Shown: positions 54,417-64,000 of the stretch, in pieces
How the letters are laid out: each line of letters starts with the position of its first letter
Position numbering within the stretch: position 1 is the stretch's first letter
Assembly: GCA_948099385.1 (NCBI GenBank)
Contig: CANUEZ040000164.1
Coordinates: 4,664,501-4,728,500 of the forward strand
Length of the DNA stretch: 64,000 bases
Reading direction: 5' to 3'
Source of the DNA: Fasciola hepatica
Lineage: Eukaryota; Platyhelminthes; Trematoda; Plagiorchiida; Fasciolidae
Translations under genes and position numbers: made by a program
The notes under the pieces: model-generated
The model's database searches: none
What the model was told of the DNA's origin: nothing
Seen by the model: only the letters and a program-made list of their open reading frames with translations

Positions 54417-55346
54417 TCGTCTTTTTACCTATGGAATCCATCTTCTATTTGCTCACTCCTCTTCTGCTTCGGTTTGATAATGGGAAAAATGATTTTGTGC
54501 AATGGCGACGTTCAAAAGTAGTCTAACGAAGTTTATATAACATGGTAAACGATACTCATCAACAAAGAACTGGAGAAAGTCTGATCATCAGAATTTTTAG
54601 TGGCGAGGTTATTTGTTGTGGTTTGCAAGAGGGATCTCGAAATAATTAAATGTGCTGAGTTAAAATTGTATACATGCCATGGATTACTTCCATTGGTAAC
54701 TGAAAGCCCGGAATTCCCTGCTCTCAGATACTGATCTGACCAATGTCTTTCATTGACTGAACCACACATTAGACCTTGTTATGGTGGACGTTGTACACTT
54801 GCATTTGTCTATTAAGACCCAGGGCCATTTTCGGCATTGACTTTCTTGCCACTCTCGCTCACTTGATTTGCGAGCAGCTGCTTATTTTATTCTGATTGGG
54901 CTGGTTCTTATCTGTGGAGTTGCCAACATTGACGACTGTGGTGTTTTTGTGTGACCTTCGTGACTATTTTTTGCATGAATACTGCACCTGGAGACACTTG
55001 GTTCTTTGTGTTTCTTACAGTTTTCGTGCCAAGCAATCGGTTTTCAACAGGTGAAACACGATGAGATTCCCAGCTGAAAACTATCTAGAAAAGAATCGGC
55101 AGTTTTAAATGTGATCTGAGTTTCACTAAAAGTAACTAATTATTTATGCGGTAATCTCTCTAATTTTCTGTTCTCGTACAACCTGATAAATTATTTCAAG
55201 ATGAACTGAATTTATGCCTAGAGGTATGATGCCACTGAACTTATGTCCAGCTTTTATTCGTGTTGATATGACTTTTTGCAGGATTTCGTACCGGAATGAG
55301 AAATTCACAGTAGGAGCGTCGTCATTTTCATTGCATATTCCAACAG

Positions 55347-55550
55347 TATTATTTTGACCCTGTGACAGTTCTAACGGAAAGAAGCCTCACCTCATGTACT
55401 CCAATACACGTAATCAAATTCAACAATATCTTTCGATTACTGGTGAATTTCGGACTCCACTTTGATTGCATCAATAAGACTAATCCAATAATTTCAGCCC
55501 CAGATGCAGTGCTTGGTTCAAGGAACACCTATCTTTTATTACTCATCTGA
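55347..55550 (+). other. Exon-like open block in spacer 2
   Basis: A 68-codon frame ending in a stop starts directly after TTCCAACAG, a plausible splice acceptor. It reads YYFDPVTVLTERSLTSCTPI and continues with ordinary, non-repetitive composition. It is single-copy in the window. It might be the last exon of an unrecognised gene; a chance frame is equally possible. Confidence 0.25.
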
Positions 55551-56467
55551 TAGATGGTCGTGACATACACTATGGTAGCAGTCATTTAGTAGATATGATC
55601 AGTTATTTCAAAGCAAGGCTGGTACAGATGCTTAGGTCTGGGATTCCTCCTTCGGAAATTGAATGTAAACAAATATTCTGTTCCTGTTGCTGACTTCTGG
55701 TGACTCAGCTTAAATGACGTGTTTCAATAAGGAACAAATGAAGGTGAGTTTTACCAACTTATAAAAAATTGGGTGCTCAGCTACCCGATATGGATTTCTG
55801 ATTTCCTACCGACACTTCTTTGTACGGTAAACTGTACAACTGTACGACAAAACTTCGTCATTGAAATAGCATTTCACCCGAAAAAGCGTTCGCTTTTTCA
55901 ACACTGTTCGACGCTCAAAGCAAGTGAATGCAGGATTATGGTTTTACTGAATTCTGTTCGTTTTATTCAACAAGTGTGATGGTTGAAATTACAATACTGA
56001 ATCGAATATTTCTATCTGAAGTGTGCTGTCTAAAGGCTTCATTCCCAGAAATCAACCAAATATTGCCTTAATTGTTTTTGAAATTAAGGTATTCGTTAAG
56101 CCATTAGCTTCACCAACCTCATTCAGTCACGAAAGACAATCCACTTACTTTTCTCAGTGGACGGGATAGCTTCTAAACTAATATTCAGCCCGTTTCGTAA
56201 AATGGGGACAATATATTTCAGTGGGGATGTGACAACACCATCCGGCTCACGAAGTTGGACATTTGGTTTACTGCTCTTATCTAAACTGAATCGAGTGGAG
56301 GGAGCGTGCATGAATGGATAGTCCAATTTTCAGAATTACACAGTGATTCAAAGTTAATTTATCGGTTACCCTTTCTATCTTCCAGGATGATGACACATGG
56401 TCCCAAGCATGGGATTTTCATTTGAGTAGTGTGGCGTTCTATATTGATGACAGGCCACCATTTCCCA

Positions 56468-56522
56468 GGAAGCACACGACCTGTTTTGCGGTTATTGCCG
56501 CTCATCAGGTATGCTTACCCGG
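56468..56522 (-). ncRNA. Hammerhead ribozyme H1 with core mutation
   Basis: This is the palindrome 2 mirror of the best copy. The minus strand reads CTGATGA, intact helix II and intact helix I, but the GAAA box has become AAAA: the invariant G12, which acts as the general base in the known mechanism, is A. By established hammerhead chemistry this copy should be nearly inactive. Confidence 0.82.
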
Positions 56523-56693
56523 CACACTTTCGTTCAACCATCTATAAACTTGTGAACTCCACAACTGGTACAGAGCTGTAATCTCATTTGAATCGAATGG
56601 AGCGTGCATGGAAAAGGGTTTGACTTTTAGATCCACACGGTGATTTTTTCAAGATGGTACGGTCAAGTAAAAAGATCATTGGATAAGAATACT

Positions 56694-56751
56694 GGGTACT
56701 CATACCTAGTGAACGGCAAAAAACAGTCAAAACCGGTCATGTGCTTTCAGG
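56694..56751 (+). ncRNA. Degenerate hammerhead H4, palindrome 2 right arm
   Basis: The core reads CTAGTGA and the GAAA box is AAAA. The GTC triplet and the TGTGCTT flank are kept. One run of A is two bases longer than in copy 5. Confidence 0.55.
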
Positions 56752-57450
56752 GAAGCTTCGCCCTGCTATCCGAGTAGAAAGCCATACTACTCAAACTGGA
56801 CTTCGGAATATAAAAGTACACGTTTATTTTCCATTATAATATTCAACACTGTTAGAATTAGATAAAGATGTACGTGCTCAGAGGGAATCATCATTTGATG
56901 GAATGTTCTCACGGGCACAAAGTTAGCCGTATTCCCCAATGTTGGCCATGTTGTCAAAATTTAGACAACCAATCACCGTTGAACAGACCGGTGTGTTTCA
57001 GAATCAGTAGGTTATTTGGAGAACAAGCACCACCTAACGGTTTGATGTTCGGATAAGGGAGTATTATCTGGTGGACGGAGTCATGGTTGTATTATTGAAC
57101 GGCTGTCACTCGTATGCTGTTTAGATTTATTACCCATTGGAGCTGAGTGATTTAACAGTCGGAAGCAAAACCATTATCGCTGCCAACTATTTATTATTTT
57201 CTTTGATGAAGAAAACAGCCAAGCATTTTAGACCAACCCAAGCACTACCCAAATTTTGATTTCAACTCGGTCACGCTCTATTATTTATTTTATCTTATTT
57301 GTAATATATCGACAGATTATTTGAAGTGAAAATCTCCCCATACCCGAGAATATTAGGTCACTTTAAAAGGGAAGGATTTCCAAAATCAAGAACGCCATCT
57401 TCGTGATACAAGTTGATGTTGATTTTGCACTACGGCTCTTCACGTTTCGG

Positions 57451-60180
57451 AATTTTACAGTCTGTTATACGATTCACATAGATTTTCAGTCAATAATGTG
57501 CGTGATAGCCGACTTGTGACCTCGCGTGTCCAACATTAGCACAAAAACACGGCTCCTTGGATTTCACAAACAAACCCGTGTTTCATTTGCAGAAGATGAC
57601 GAGACCAATTTCTAACTGATTATTGCATTTTTCCATTCCTTTACCTCCTTTACTATTCAGTTACATACACAAGTCTCACTTTGTTCGCTGTTGACTGAAG
57701 TATATAATTCCGAATAATTAGGGAACTGTTTAGTACAACCGCAACCAATCATTGATAATCAAACCAATCAACGTATGTTAGAGAACAAAGATGAAATAGT
57801 TGATCTGGTCACAGATGCGCAATGTCCAAATCGGCCTTCAGTCGATGACAGTTGTCTCAGTCCGAGTCCCCGAAATTTCTATATGAAAATGCGGTGAATA
57901 TTTTAAGCAAATTTTCCCCATTCACAAATCTGGTTCATTCTCAGGATGATTTTCTAAGTGAGACTAAACTGAATTTGAATATACTTATACTTTCTCTACC
58001 AGTTGATTGGATATATATGAAAAAATGTTGGCAAATCATCCGAAATACTTGTACTAATGAGAAATGTAGCAGCTGTCGTATTTTGACGGTTTCTGACTCC
58101 TCTCGAGAATCACGTTGCATTGTCCGCCTGAGAAAAATGCAGATCACACCGGAATTAGTAAATTGAATATTCGAATTTTCCACTCTTAATCACAAACCGG
58201 TCGGATGAAACTCCGTTTGCGAATCCAGTGGACTATTAGTGTTATGTAAGCCAGCACGACCTCGTTCGTTATGAATGGCCAGGTTATGTTTGTAAATTTA
58301 GCTGCGCCCTTCATAGAAAACCCGAATCAGGTAATTTGTAATTCTCAGTAGTAACCTAACTAAGAAATCCAAATAACCACCGGAATGGTAAATTAGGTTG
58401 ACTCAAAAATATCAATAACACATGGTGAATAATTAGTCTGAATACAAAATTCCACGTGTCATGATATTTGGTCGTATCCTTCTGCCGACTGTCACTTGAT
58501 ATATTGACCTCGTGGAAATCGGACACTGCAGAATAATCGAATGCGGTGGTCATTTTTTAATTAAATTTCGTCTATCCTTTGGACCGACCAAAAGACGATG
58601 CTTACTCTACAAAGGCTGACATGACTTTTGATACGTAGTACATGTTTACTTAGTAAAGTCAGCATTACCATTCGAACCACAGATTGAATCTGGACGTCGT
58701 ATTTTGTCCGAGAACCGGCTTATCATATTGAGACTAATATTTGCATATTAGCAACAATGGGTAAATTCCTGGCACTTATTTCATCCAAGGTGCCAACCAT
58801 GTACAAAAATTACATCGGATAGTTCTGGGAATATGCACTTTGAATGCGATTGTTGTCTACACAATTATCCGTGGTTTGATCAACCTTGGATATATTACGT
58901 TTGAATTAGTGATTGATGAATTTTACTAAACGTGAGGCGAGGTATCCGTTTAAGTGATTGGAAGAATGCTGTACGTGCCAGCAAAACCTAATTCATGTAG
59001 TTTCAAAAAACGGACGGGAATTGTGATAAACTTGTGACAAAATCACCCATCTTTATTGGGTCAGGTAGTCACCCAGATTTTCGATTGGCATCATAAACAT
59101 GCTTCCTGTAAATTATGACCATATAAGTAGAACAAAAATGCCGCAGAAGCTTCGGTTCATACGTGTTCATCTCTGTATCAAATATTGCGTGGATGAGGAC
59201 TGGGTTTCTCACGACTTGAGAACAATTATCCAGACTTGCAAAAACGAACCTACTTGAATCTCAAATGAACTACACGTATTCAGACGCTATCGGTTTTCGT
59301 AACACGAACCTGTTCTCGCATGCAATAAGGCTGTCTTTGGACCATCTGGATCACTGTCTTCATAAAGTTTAGACTAGATTGACACATTGTAGACTTCGGG
59401 GCAATCGAATGCATGCTGATAATGTTGTTTTAGCAGCATTTGCATACGGTCTAGGACAGCTTGAGACTTTTTTGTTTGCCTAAACTGACCAAACCGATGG
59501 GACATAACCTAAATAGCATTTTCATATATGGACAATCTTTTGCTTTGTATTGAGCTTTGTATATGCTTCCGAGCGAGCAGTATCCACGTTTCAAATTTGT
59601 TATGCACTGATCAGCGTCACATTTTACGCTTGACAGCACATGAAATCCCGCTTTTTCCCTTACTTGCTCGCGGCCTACTTACTCCTTGCGAACAGATTTT
59701 TCTTGTTTATGCCTTCGGAAATAAATGCAGCAGCAAATTCGCATGTCCGGTGGCCAACTGAAAACACAACACATATGCACAAAACAAGGTCCATTCAAGT
59801 AGACTGAATGCTCGCAGACTAGGTGGATTTTTTCGATCATTTGCCTACTGTGAAATATAAAATTACTGTGGTGCAAAGCGCCATCCATTTCGGCTCGCAC
59901 AAGTCTCTAAATTTATCTTCACGACTCAAATCACAAACTGTACGGTGCATTCTTCGACAATGTGTCTAAATCTGAGGACTGCAGTTTCCTATATTACTAC
60001 GTAGATCGGTAGTACTAGCGAAATTTTCATATTCCTTATGTGCTCGTTGCGCCTCAAAGGTGCAACTCAAATAGGATAAGCTGCACACACATTTCAAACA
60101 TACAATCTGAGGCAATAGTATGAGTATGAGTGGTAGGAGATTAGTTTGTACAATAAATGAGATCCATCATTCAGTGTAAA
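57451..60180. other. Unannotated single-copy stretch right of palindrome 2
   Basis: Apart from the 104-codon frame at 57852-58166, nothing repeated or recognisable was seen up to the SINE at 60203-60336. Confidence 0.6.
57852..58166 (+). CDS. Hypothetical open frame right of palindrome 2
   Basis: This frame of 104 codons begins at a GTG, so the true start is unknown. Composition is ordinary, with a CTNEKCSSC cysteine cluster near residue 70. I recognise no family. It sits in single-copy sequence. Confidence 0.2.
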   Translation: MSQSESPKFLYENAVNILSKFSPFTNLVHSQDDFLSETKLNLNILILSLPVDWIYMKKCWQIIRNTCTNEKCSSCRILTVSDSSRESRCIVRLRKMQITPELVN

Positions 60181-60202
60181 CTTTTGAACCACTGAGACCA
60201 TG

Positions 60203-60336
60203 AGAGCACTGCTCAGCTGTCCCATCCTTGTTGAGAGTCATCAGCAGTGCACTTCCAACCGGTTCCATCTGGGACTTGAAGCCAGGATGAACACTAACGA
60301 ATTGATCCCCTAAACCACAACGCTATCCATATTGAC
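60203..60336 (-). mobile_element. Second tRNA-headed SINE with decayed hammerhead
   Basis: On the minus strand an A-box-like stretch (TAGCGTTGTGGTTTAGGGG, 60308-60333) and a B-box-like GGCTTCAAGTCCC (60271-60283) are followed by a decayed hammerhead at 60203-60253. The core CTGATGA and helix I (AGTGCACTG with CAGTGCTCT) are kept, but the GAAA box reads GGAC and no GTC remains. It is a different family from H2 and lies in otherwise unrecognised DNA. Confidence 0.6.
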
Positions 60337-60489
60337 TGTCAAAGGTACGTCATCTTGAACGATTATACACAGTACATTGATATCATCGCTTCAATTTCTC
60401 CACCTGAAGTACCAATCGCGTTATTGAACGACACAACTCGTTTAGCAGTGAGGCTTTATTTCCTCACGTTTGTTATAAATAATACAGTT

Positions 60490-61335
60490 TCAATGATCAA
60501 TTTGTCGCTGATTATTATCAGTCCAGTACCATAGTTGTGTTGTGTGCGTCAAACTTGGAAGGAAAACTTGTTGGTACCTGTTTTTCTTGGAGACGCCACA
60601 GGAACAAACCGGCTTTGCGTTACCCATTCTCCACAGAATAATCATGTCCGGATGTGCTGCAGAATATTCTTGATCATTAGTTGCAATCATTTTGCGGATC
60701 TTGGTGGCTGTTCCAACAACATGAAACACGCACACTTTACCCGATATATTTTAAGAAATACATCCAAGTACTCTTGAAGGATGTTTTAAATGGAGGGATG
60801 AGCCTGGTAGAAAGGACTCGACAGAAGCTTTTGAACTTCTCCCCTTTATCCTATTTGGAAGGTGCATGAAGGCAGACGTGAAACCATGGACAACTATCAC
60901 ATGTGCATCGCGTTACAACGCGGGCACCAACTGCGAGTATTACGGGCTGTTGGTTTGTAGTTGAATGACTCCCAAATAATGGAATCCCAATTCTTAAGCC
61001 TGAGAAAATAAGTTTGTCATGTCGAACGATAAGCGCGTACTAGAAACACCTTCATTCGGTCTGGGCGCTTAGTTATCCGCTATGAGCGGCGGGGTTGACA
61101 GTAGACCGTAAATGATGCACATTGAAAACCCGGTTACCTATAGGTGAACACGACTCTATAATGATTAGATAGAGAGTGGACAAAAAATAGAGAATAACGT
61201 CCAGGCTAAGTGAGTGAAGCGTTCATGGGTAACAAATTGGTTTGGGATGGAGAAAGTACAGCATTCAATTATCAGATGATAATCAACGGACAAATAATGC
61301 TGGTATTAAAACGAGTGATGAATGTGGATCAACAT
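60490..61335 (+). repeat. Old diverged unit copy
   Basis: This aligns with 18165-19140 with frequent substitutions and indels. The frame at 60535-60777 resembles that at 18202-18441 but many residues are changed. At about 61340 the sequence jumps to the equivalent of 16316, starting a fresher copy, so two copies of different age lie head to tail here. Confidence 0.75.
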
Positions 61336-61699
61336 TTTACTGACAAAAGTCATCCAAGACAGTGTAAAACAAGAGAAATTACACTTTGATTCGTACGGAA
61401 TTCCGAATGCAAACATACTGAATCAAAGTCCGATGAACACAGAAAATGTGCGCCCAAATGCGTGTAGACGCGTGCTTCAGTGACAATTCTGATTCATGCA
61501 TAAATTTTAATGTGATATAAATCTGTACCAAATGCCATTGTCCTATTTGAGAATGTACACCCTTATTTAACTTTTGCCTACGGTACTACTATCATATTCT
61601 CGGTATAAAGGCAGGTTCAAACTGTTCATTCTTGCTGTGCATTCGAACTCTAAAAAATCATTTTATGTGCTCACGTCTTAAAGGACCTGTATTTATCTC

Positions 61700-61723
61700 A
61701 ATATATATATATATATATATATA
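61700..61723. repeat. (AT)n run in copy 6
   Basis: An AT run of about 24 bp sits where the other unit copies have ATATC followed by about 45 bp of sequence that is missing here, so the run marks a small rearrangement inside copy 6. Confidence 0.93.
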
Positions 61724-61917
61724 AATTACGAGTTACTCGAAACTCAAAATGTATTTCTGGCACAGAGCCTGAATCTTATATAATGGAAAATCCAGTTGCA
61801 TTTTCACATCTAGACAACCAACGCCGTGAGCCGAATAGAGCCGAACAGTTTTTGTGTATCTAAGGATTATGATTTCCACATCCCACATTCGCTTGCGTTA
61901 TTCCCACTAGACTGGCA

Positions 61918-61993
61918 GTACCGTGATAGCTCAGTTGGTAAACCATCTTCCTAGTAGGCGAAGAGTTGCCGGTTCGTTTCCGGCTCGCGAAGT
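61918..61993 (+). other. tRNA-like block, copy 6
   Basis: This is the same block with two changes in the anticodon-arm region (CATCTTCC, GAAGAG). The T-arm is unchanged. Confidence 0.62.
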
Positions 61994-62164
61994 TGGACAT
62001 TTGGTTTACCGCTCTTATCTAAGCTGAATCAAGTGGAGGGAGCATGCATGGACAGATAGTCCAATTTTCAGAATTATACAGTGATTCAAAGTTAATTTGT
62101 CGGTTACGGGATTTTGATGTGAGTAGTATGGCGTTCTATCTGAATGACAGGCCAACATTTCCCC

Positions 62165-62217
62165 GGAATCACACGACCTGTTTCGCGGTTATTGCCGCTC
62201 ATCAGGTATGCTTACCC
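62165..62217 (-). ncRNA. Hammerhead ribozyme H1, copy 6
   Basis: The minus strand has CTGATGA, GCGG/CCGC helix II, GAAA and GTC. Helix I has five pairs next to the cleavage site and then one A/G mismatch before pairing resumes. The core is complete, so this is the second-best H1 copy. Confidence 0.83.
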
Positions 62218-62382
62218 GACACTCTTCCGTCCAACCATCTCTACACTTGTGCATTTGTGCAGAGCTGTTTTCTCATTTGAATCGAATGGGGCGTGCATGG
62301 ACGAGTGTTTGACTTTTAGATCCACAGGGTGATTTTTTCAAGGTGGCACGGTCAAGTAAAAAGATTATTGGATAAGAATACT

Positions 62383-62441
62383 GGGTACTCATACCTAGTG
62401 AACGGCAAAAAACAGTCAAAACCGGTCATGTGCTTTCAGGG
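62383..62441 (+). ncRNA. Degenerate hammerhead H4, copy 6
   Basis: This has the same damage as the other H4 copies (CTAGTGA, CAAAAC), with GTC and TGTGCTT kept. Confidence 0.55.
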
Positions 62442-64000
62442 AAGCTTTGTCCTGATATCCGAGTAGAAAACCATACTACTCAAACTGGACTTCGGAATAT
62501 AAAAGTACACGTTTATTTTCCATTATAATATTCAACACTGTTAGAATTAGATAAAGATGTACGTGCTCAGAGGGAATCATCATTTGATGGAATGTTCTCA
62601 CGGGCACAAAGTTAGCCGTATTCCCTAATGTTTGCCATGTTGTCAAAATTTAGACAACCAATCACCGCTGAACAGACCGGTGTGTTTCAGAATCAGTAGG
62701 TTATTTGGAGAACAAGCACCACCTAACGGTTTGATGTTCGGATAAGGGAGTATTATCTGGTGGACGGAGTCATGGTTGTATTATTGAACGGCTGTCACTC
62801 GTATGCTGTTAAGATTTATTACCCATTGGAGCTGAGTGATTTAACAGTCGAAAGCAAGAACATTACCACTGCCAACTGTAGGAAGACACATCTCGCTAAA
62901 AACAATTAAGCTAGCAGGATCGGAGAATATTCAGTTATTTTCTTTGATGAAGGGAACAGCCAAGCATTTCAGCCCAACCCAACCACTATCCAACGACATT
63001 TTGATTTCAACGGGTCGCTTTCTAGTATTTATTTCCTCATATTTGTAGTATATCAACAGAGTTTTCCAAATGTAAAACTGCCCGTTTTGGAGAATGTAAG
63101 GTCACTTCAACCAGAAAGGATTTCCAAAATGGAGAACAACGTCTTCGAGATACAAATTATTGCTGATTTGGTATATGGTTCCTATCGTATCGGAATATGT
63201 AGAGCTCGTCAGTGCAGTACCATAGTGGTGGTGTGCACATCAATCTTGGAAGGGAAAATTGCTGGTGTCTATTTACGCCCCATGAAAACACTACAGGAAT
63301 GCACAGGTTTTGCTTAACCAATTCTGCGCAGAATAACCATGTCCGAATAAGCTACGGAATTTTCTTGATCCTAAATTGCAATCAATTTTACGATCTTGGT
63401 GACGCTTCCAACAACACCAAAGACGCACACTTTGCCCGATATATTTCAGGAAATACTCTTGATTACTTTTGAGGGGTGTTGTAAAGTGAGGGATGAACCC
63501 GTTGAATGGACTCCAGAAATAAACCTTTTGATTTTCTCTTCTATGATCTGCTTGGAAAGCAAAGTACATTAGGGAAATTGAGAAACCATGGGGAATTATC
63601 AGAAGTGGATTGCGTTGCAATGCATGGGACTAACTGCGGGTTTTACGGGAGGTCGGTTCGTAGTTGAATGACTCCCAGATAAAGGAATCCCGATTCCGAA
63701 GCCTGAGAGAATACGTTTGTTTGCTTTGTTTTGTGTGCTAGATGGAAAATGGCTATTGGATTATAACTTACGATATTATAGGGTAAGAACCATGTTCTAG
63801 ATTGACATACAGAGGTAAACCATCATGGACATTAGAGTTACGCAGTCATGTCGAACGATACGGATGTCGTACAAACACATTTATTCGGTCCGGTTGCTTA
63901 GTTGTTCGCTATGGAGTGTTGACAGCAGACCTGTGAATGATGCACAATCACAAACGAATAGGCCAATAAATGAAAACGACTCTATGATGATCAGATAGGG

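Larger units (their letters stand above)
52263..55738. other. Spacer of palindrome 2
   Basis: This is 3.5 kb between the second pair of arms. The block 52630-53080 is shared with the spacer of palindrome 1. A 126-codon frame lies at 54036-54416 (minus) and an exon-like block at 55347-55550. I see nothing recognisable in the rest. Confidence 0.75.
55739..57450 (+). repeat. Palindrome 2, right arm
   Basis: This mirrors 50500-52262. The inner boundary is TGAAGGTGAGTTTTACCA. The match is close up to about 57190, where a block of some 40 bp is missing, and then becomes visibly diverged before fading near 57450. Confidence 0.86.
61340..64000 (+). repeat. Unit copy 6 (runs off the right edge)
   Basis: This is a direct copy of 16316-18960, offset about 44992. 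It contains a tRNA-like block, an H1 hammerhead, an H4 hammerhead and the conserved 62-codon frame region, here broken by an in-frame stop. It is more diverged from arm 2 than arm 1 is, and carries an AT run at 61700-61723. The match continues to the last base of the window. Confidence 0.9.

Noticed and set aside
56385..56509. Apparent exon with acceptor and donor reading CFAVIAAHQ before GTATGC
   Set aside because: The stretch is the antisense of the H1 hammerhead and its flank; conserved residues are explained by ribozyme base pairing, and the continuation downstream is antisense to the homologous H4 region.

Overview
The window looks like repeat-rich nuclear DNA of a parasitic flatworm, probably a trematode. 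The evidence is: degraded RTE-clade and CR1-like non-LTR retrotransposons, a Ty3/gypsy pol remnant, tRNA-headed short elements carrying hammerhead ribozymes (the design known from the schistosome Sm-alpha family), long ATC/GAT arrays, and no intact long reading frame. I see no complete protein gene, no rRNA and no credible functional tRNA. The species, and any sex-chromosome location, cannot be read from the sequence.

The layout is dominated by one segmentally duplicated unit. Arm 1 (1-9005, minus-like) and arm 2 (12921-21517, plus-like) form a giant inverted repeat around a 3.9 kb spacer; arm 1 runs off the left edge. Arm 2 continues to about 24630 as the fullest copy of the unit (>11.7 kb). 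Part of it recurs directly at 28460-33313 (copy 3). It recurs inverted at 45590-51757 (copy 4/5), where the equivalent of 1-1163 is fused to the equivalent of 3190-4999, a 2.03 kb internal deletion. A second palindrome has arms at about 50500-52262 and 55739-57450 around a 3.5 kb spacer. The right end holds an old diverged copy (60490-61335) followed by a fresher one (61340-64000, running off the edge). The two palindrome spacers share a 0.45 kb block.

Between and inside these blocks are transposon remnants: RTE pieces at 11325-11911, 12325-12560, 26955-27545, 28203-28435 and in the arms; a CR1-like 3' end at 38200-38690 (minus); a gypsy RNase H plus integrase remnant at 38850-40490; a CR1-like endonuclease/reverse transcriptase remnant at 43200-44600; and a 2 kb ATC-rich tract at 40984-42930.

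The most interesting content is RNA, not protein. Three kinds of type I hammerhead ribozyme can be read by eye. Family H1 has five copies in the duplicated unit; the copy at 51479-51533 has a complete catalytic core and fully paired helices, and the others carry specific damage. A degenerate hammerhead (H4) lies about 170-190 bp away on the opposite strand in every unit copy. Family H2 has three copies, each just downstream of a tRNA-like Pol III head, and a further decayed hammerhead sits in a second tRNA-headed element at 60203-60336. Several open frames in the window are antisense shadows of these elements. Stretches with nothing recognised: 9006-10132, 10570-11257, 11912-12324, 24631-26884, 27692-28202 (except an AT run), 33623-38190, 40500-40940, 52263-52626, most of 53081-55738, and most of 57450-60180.
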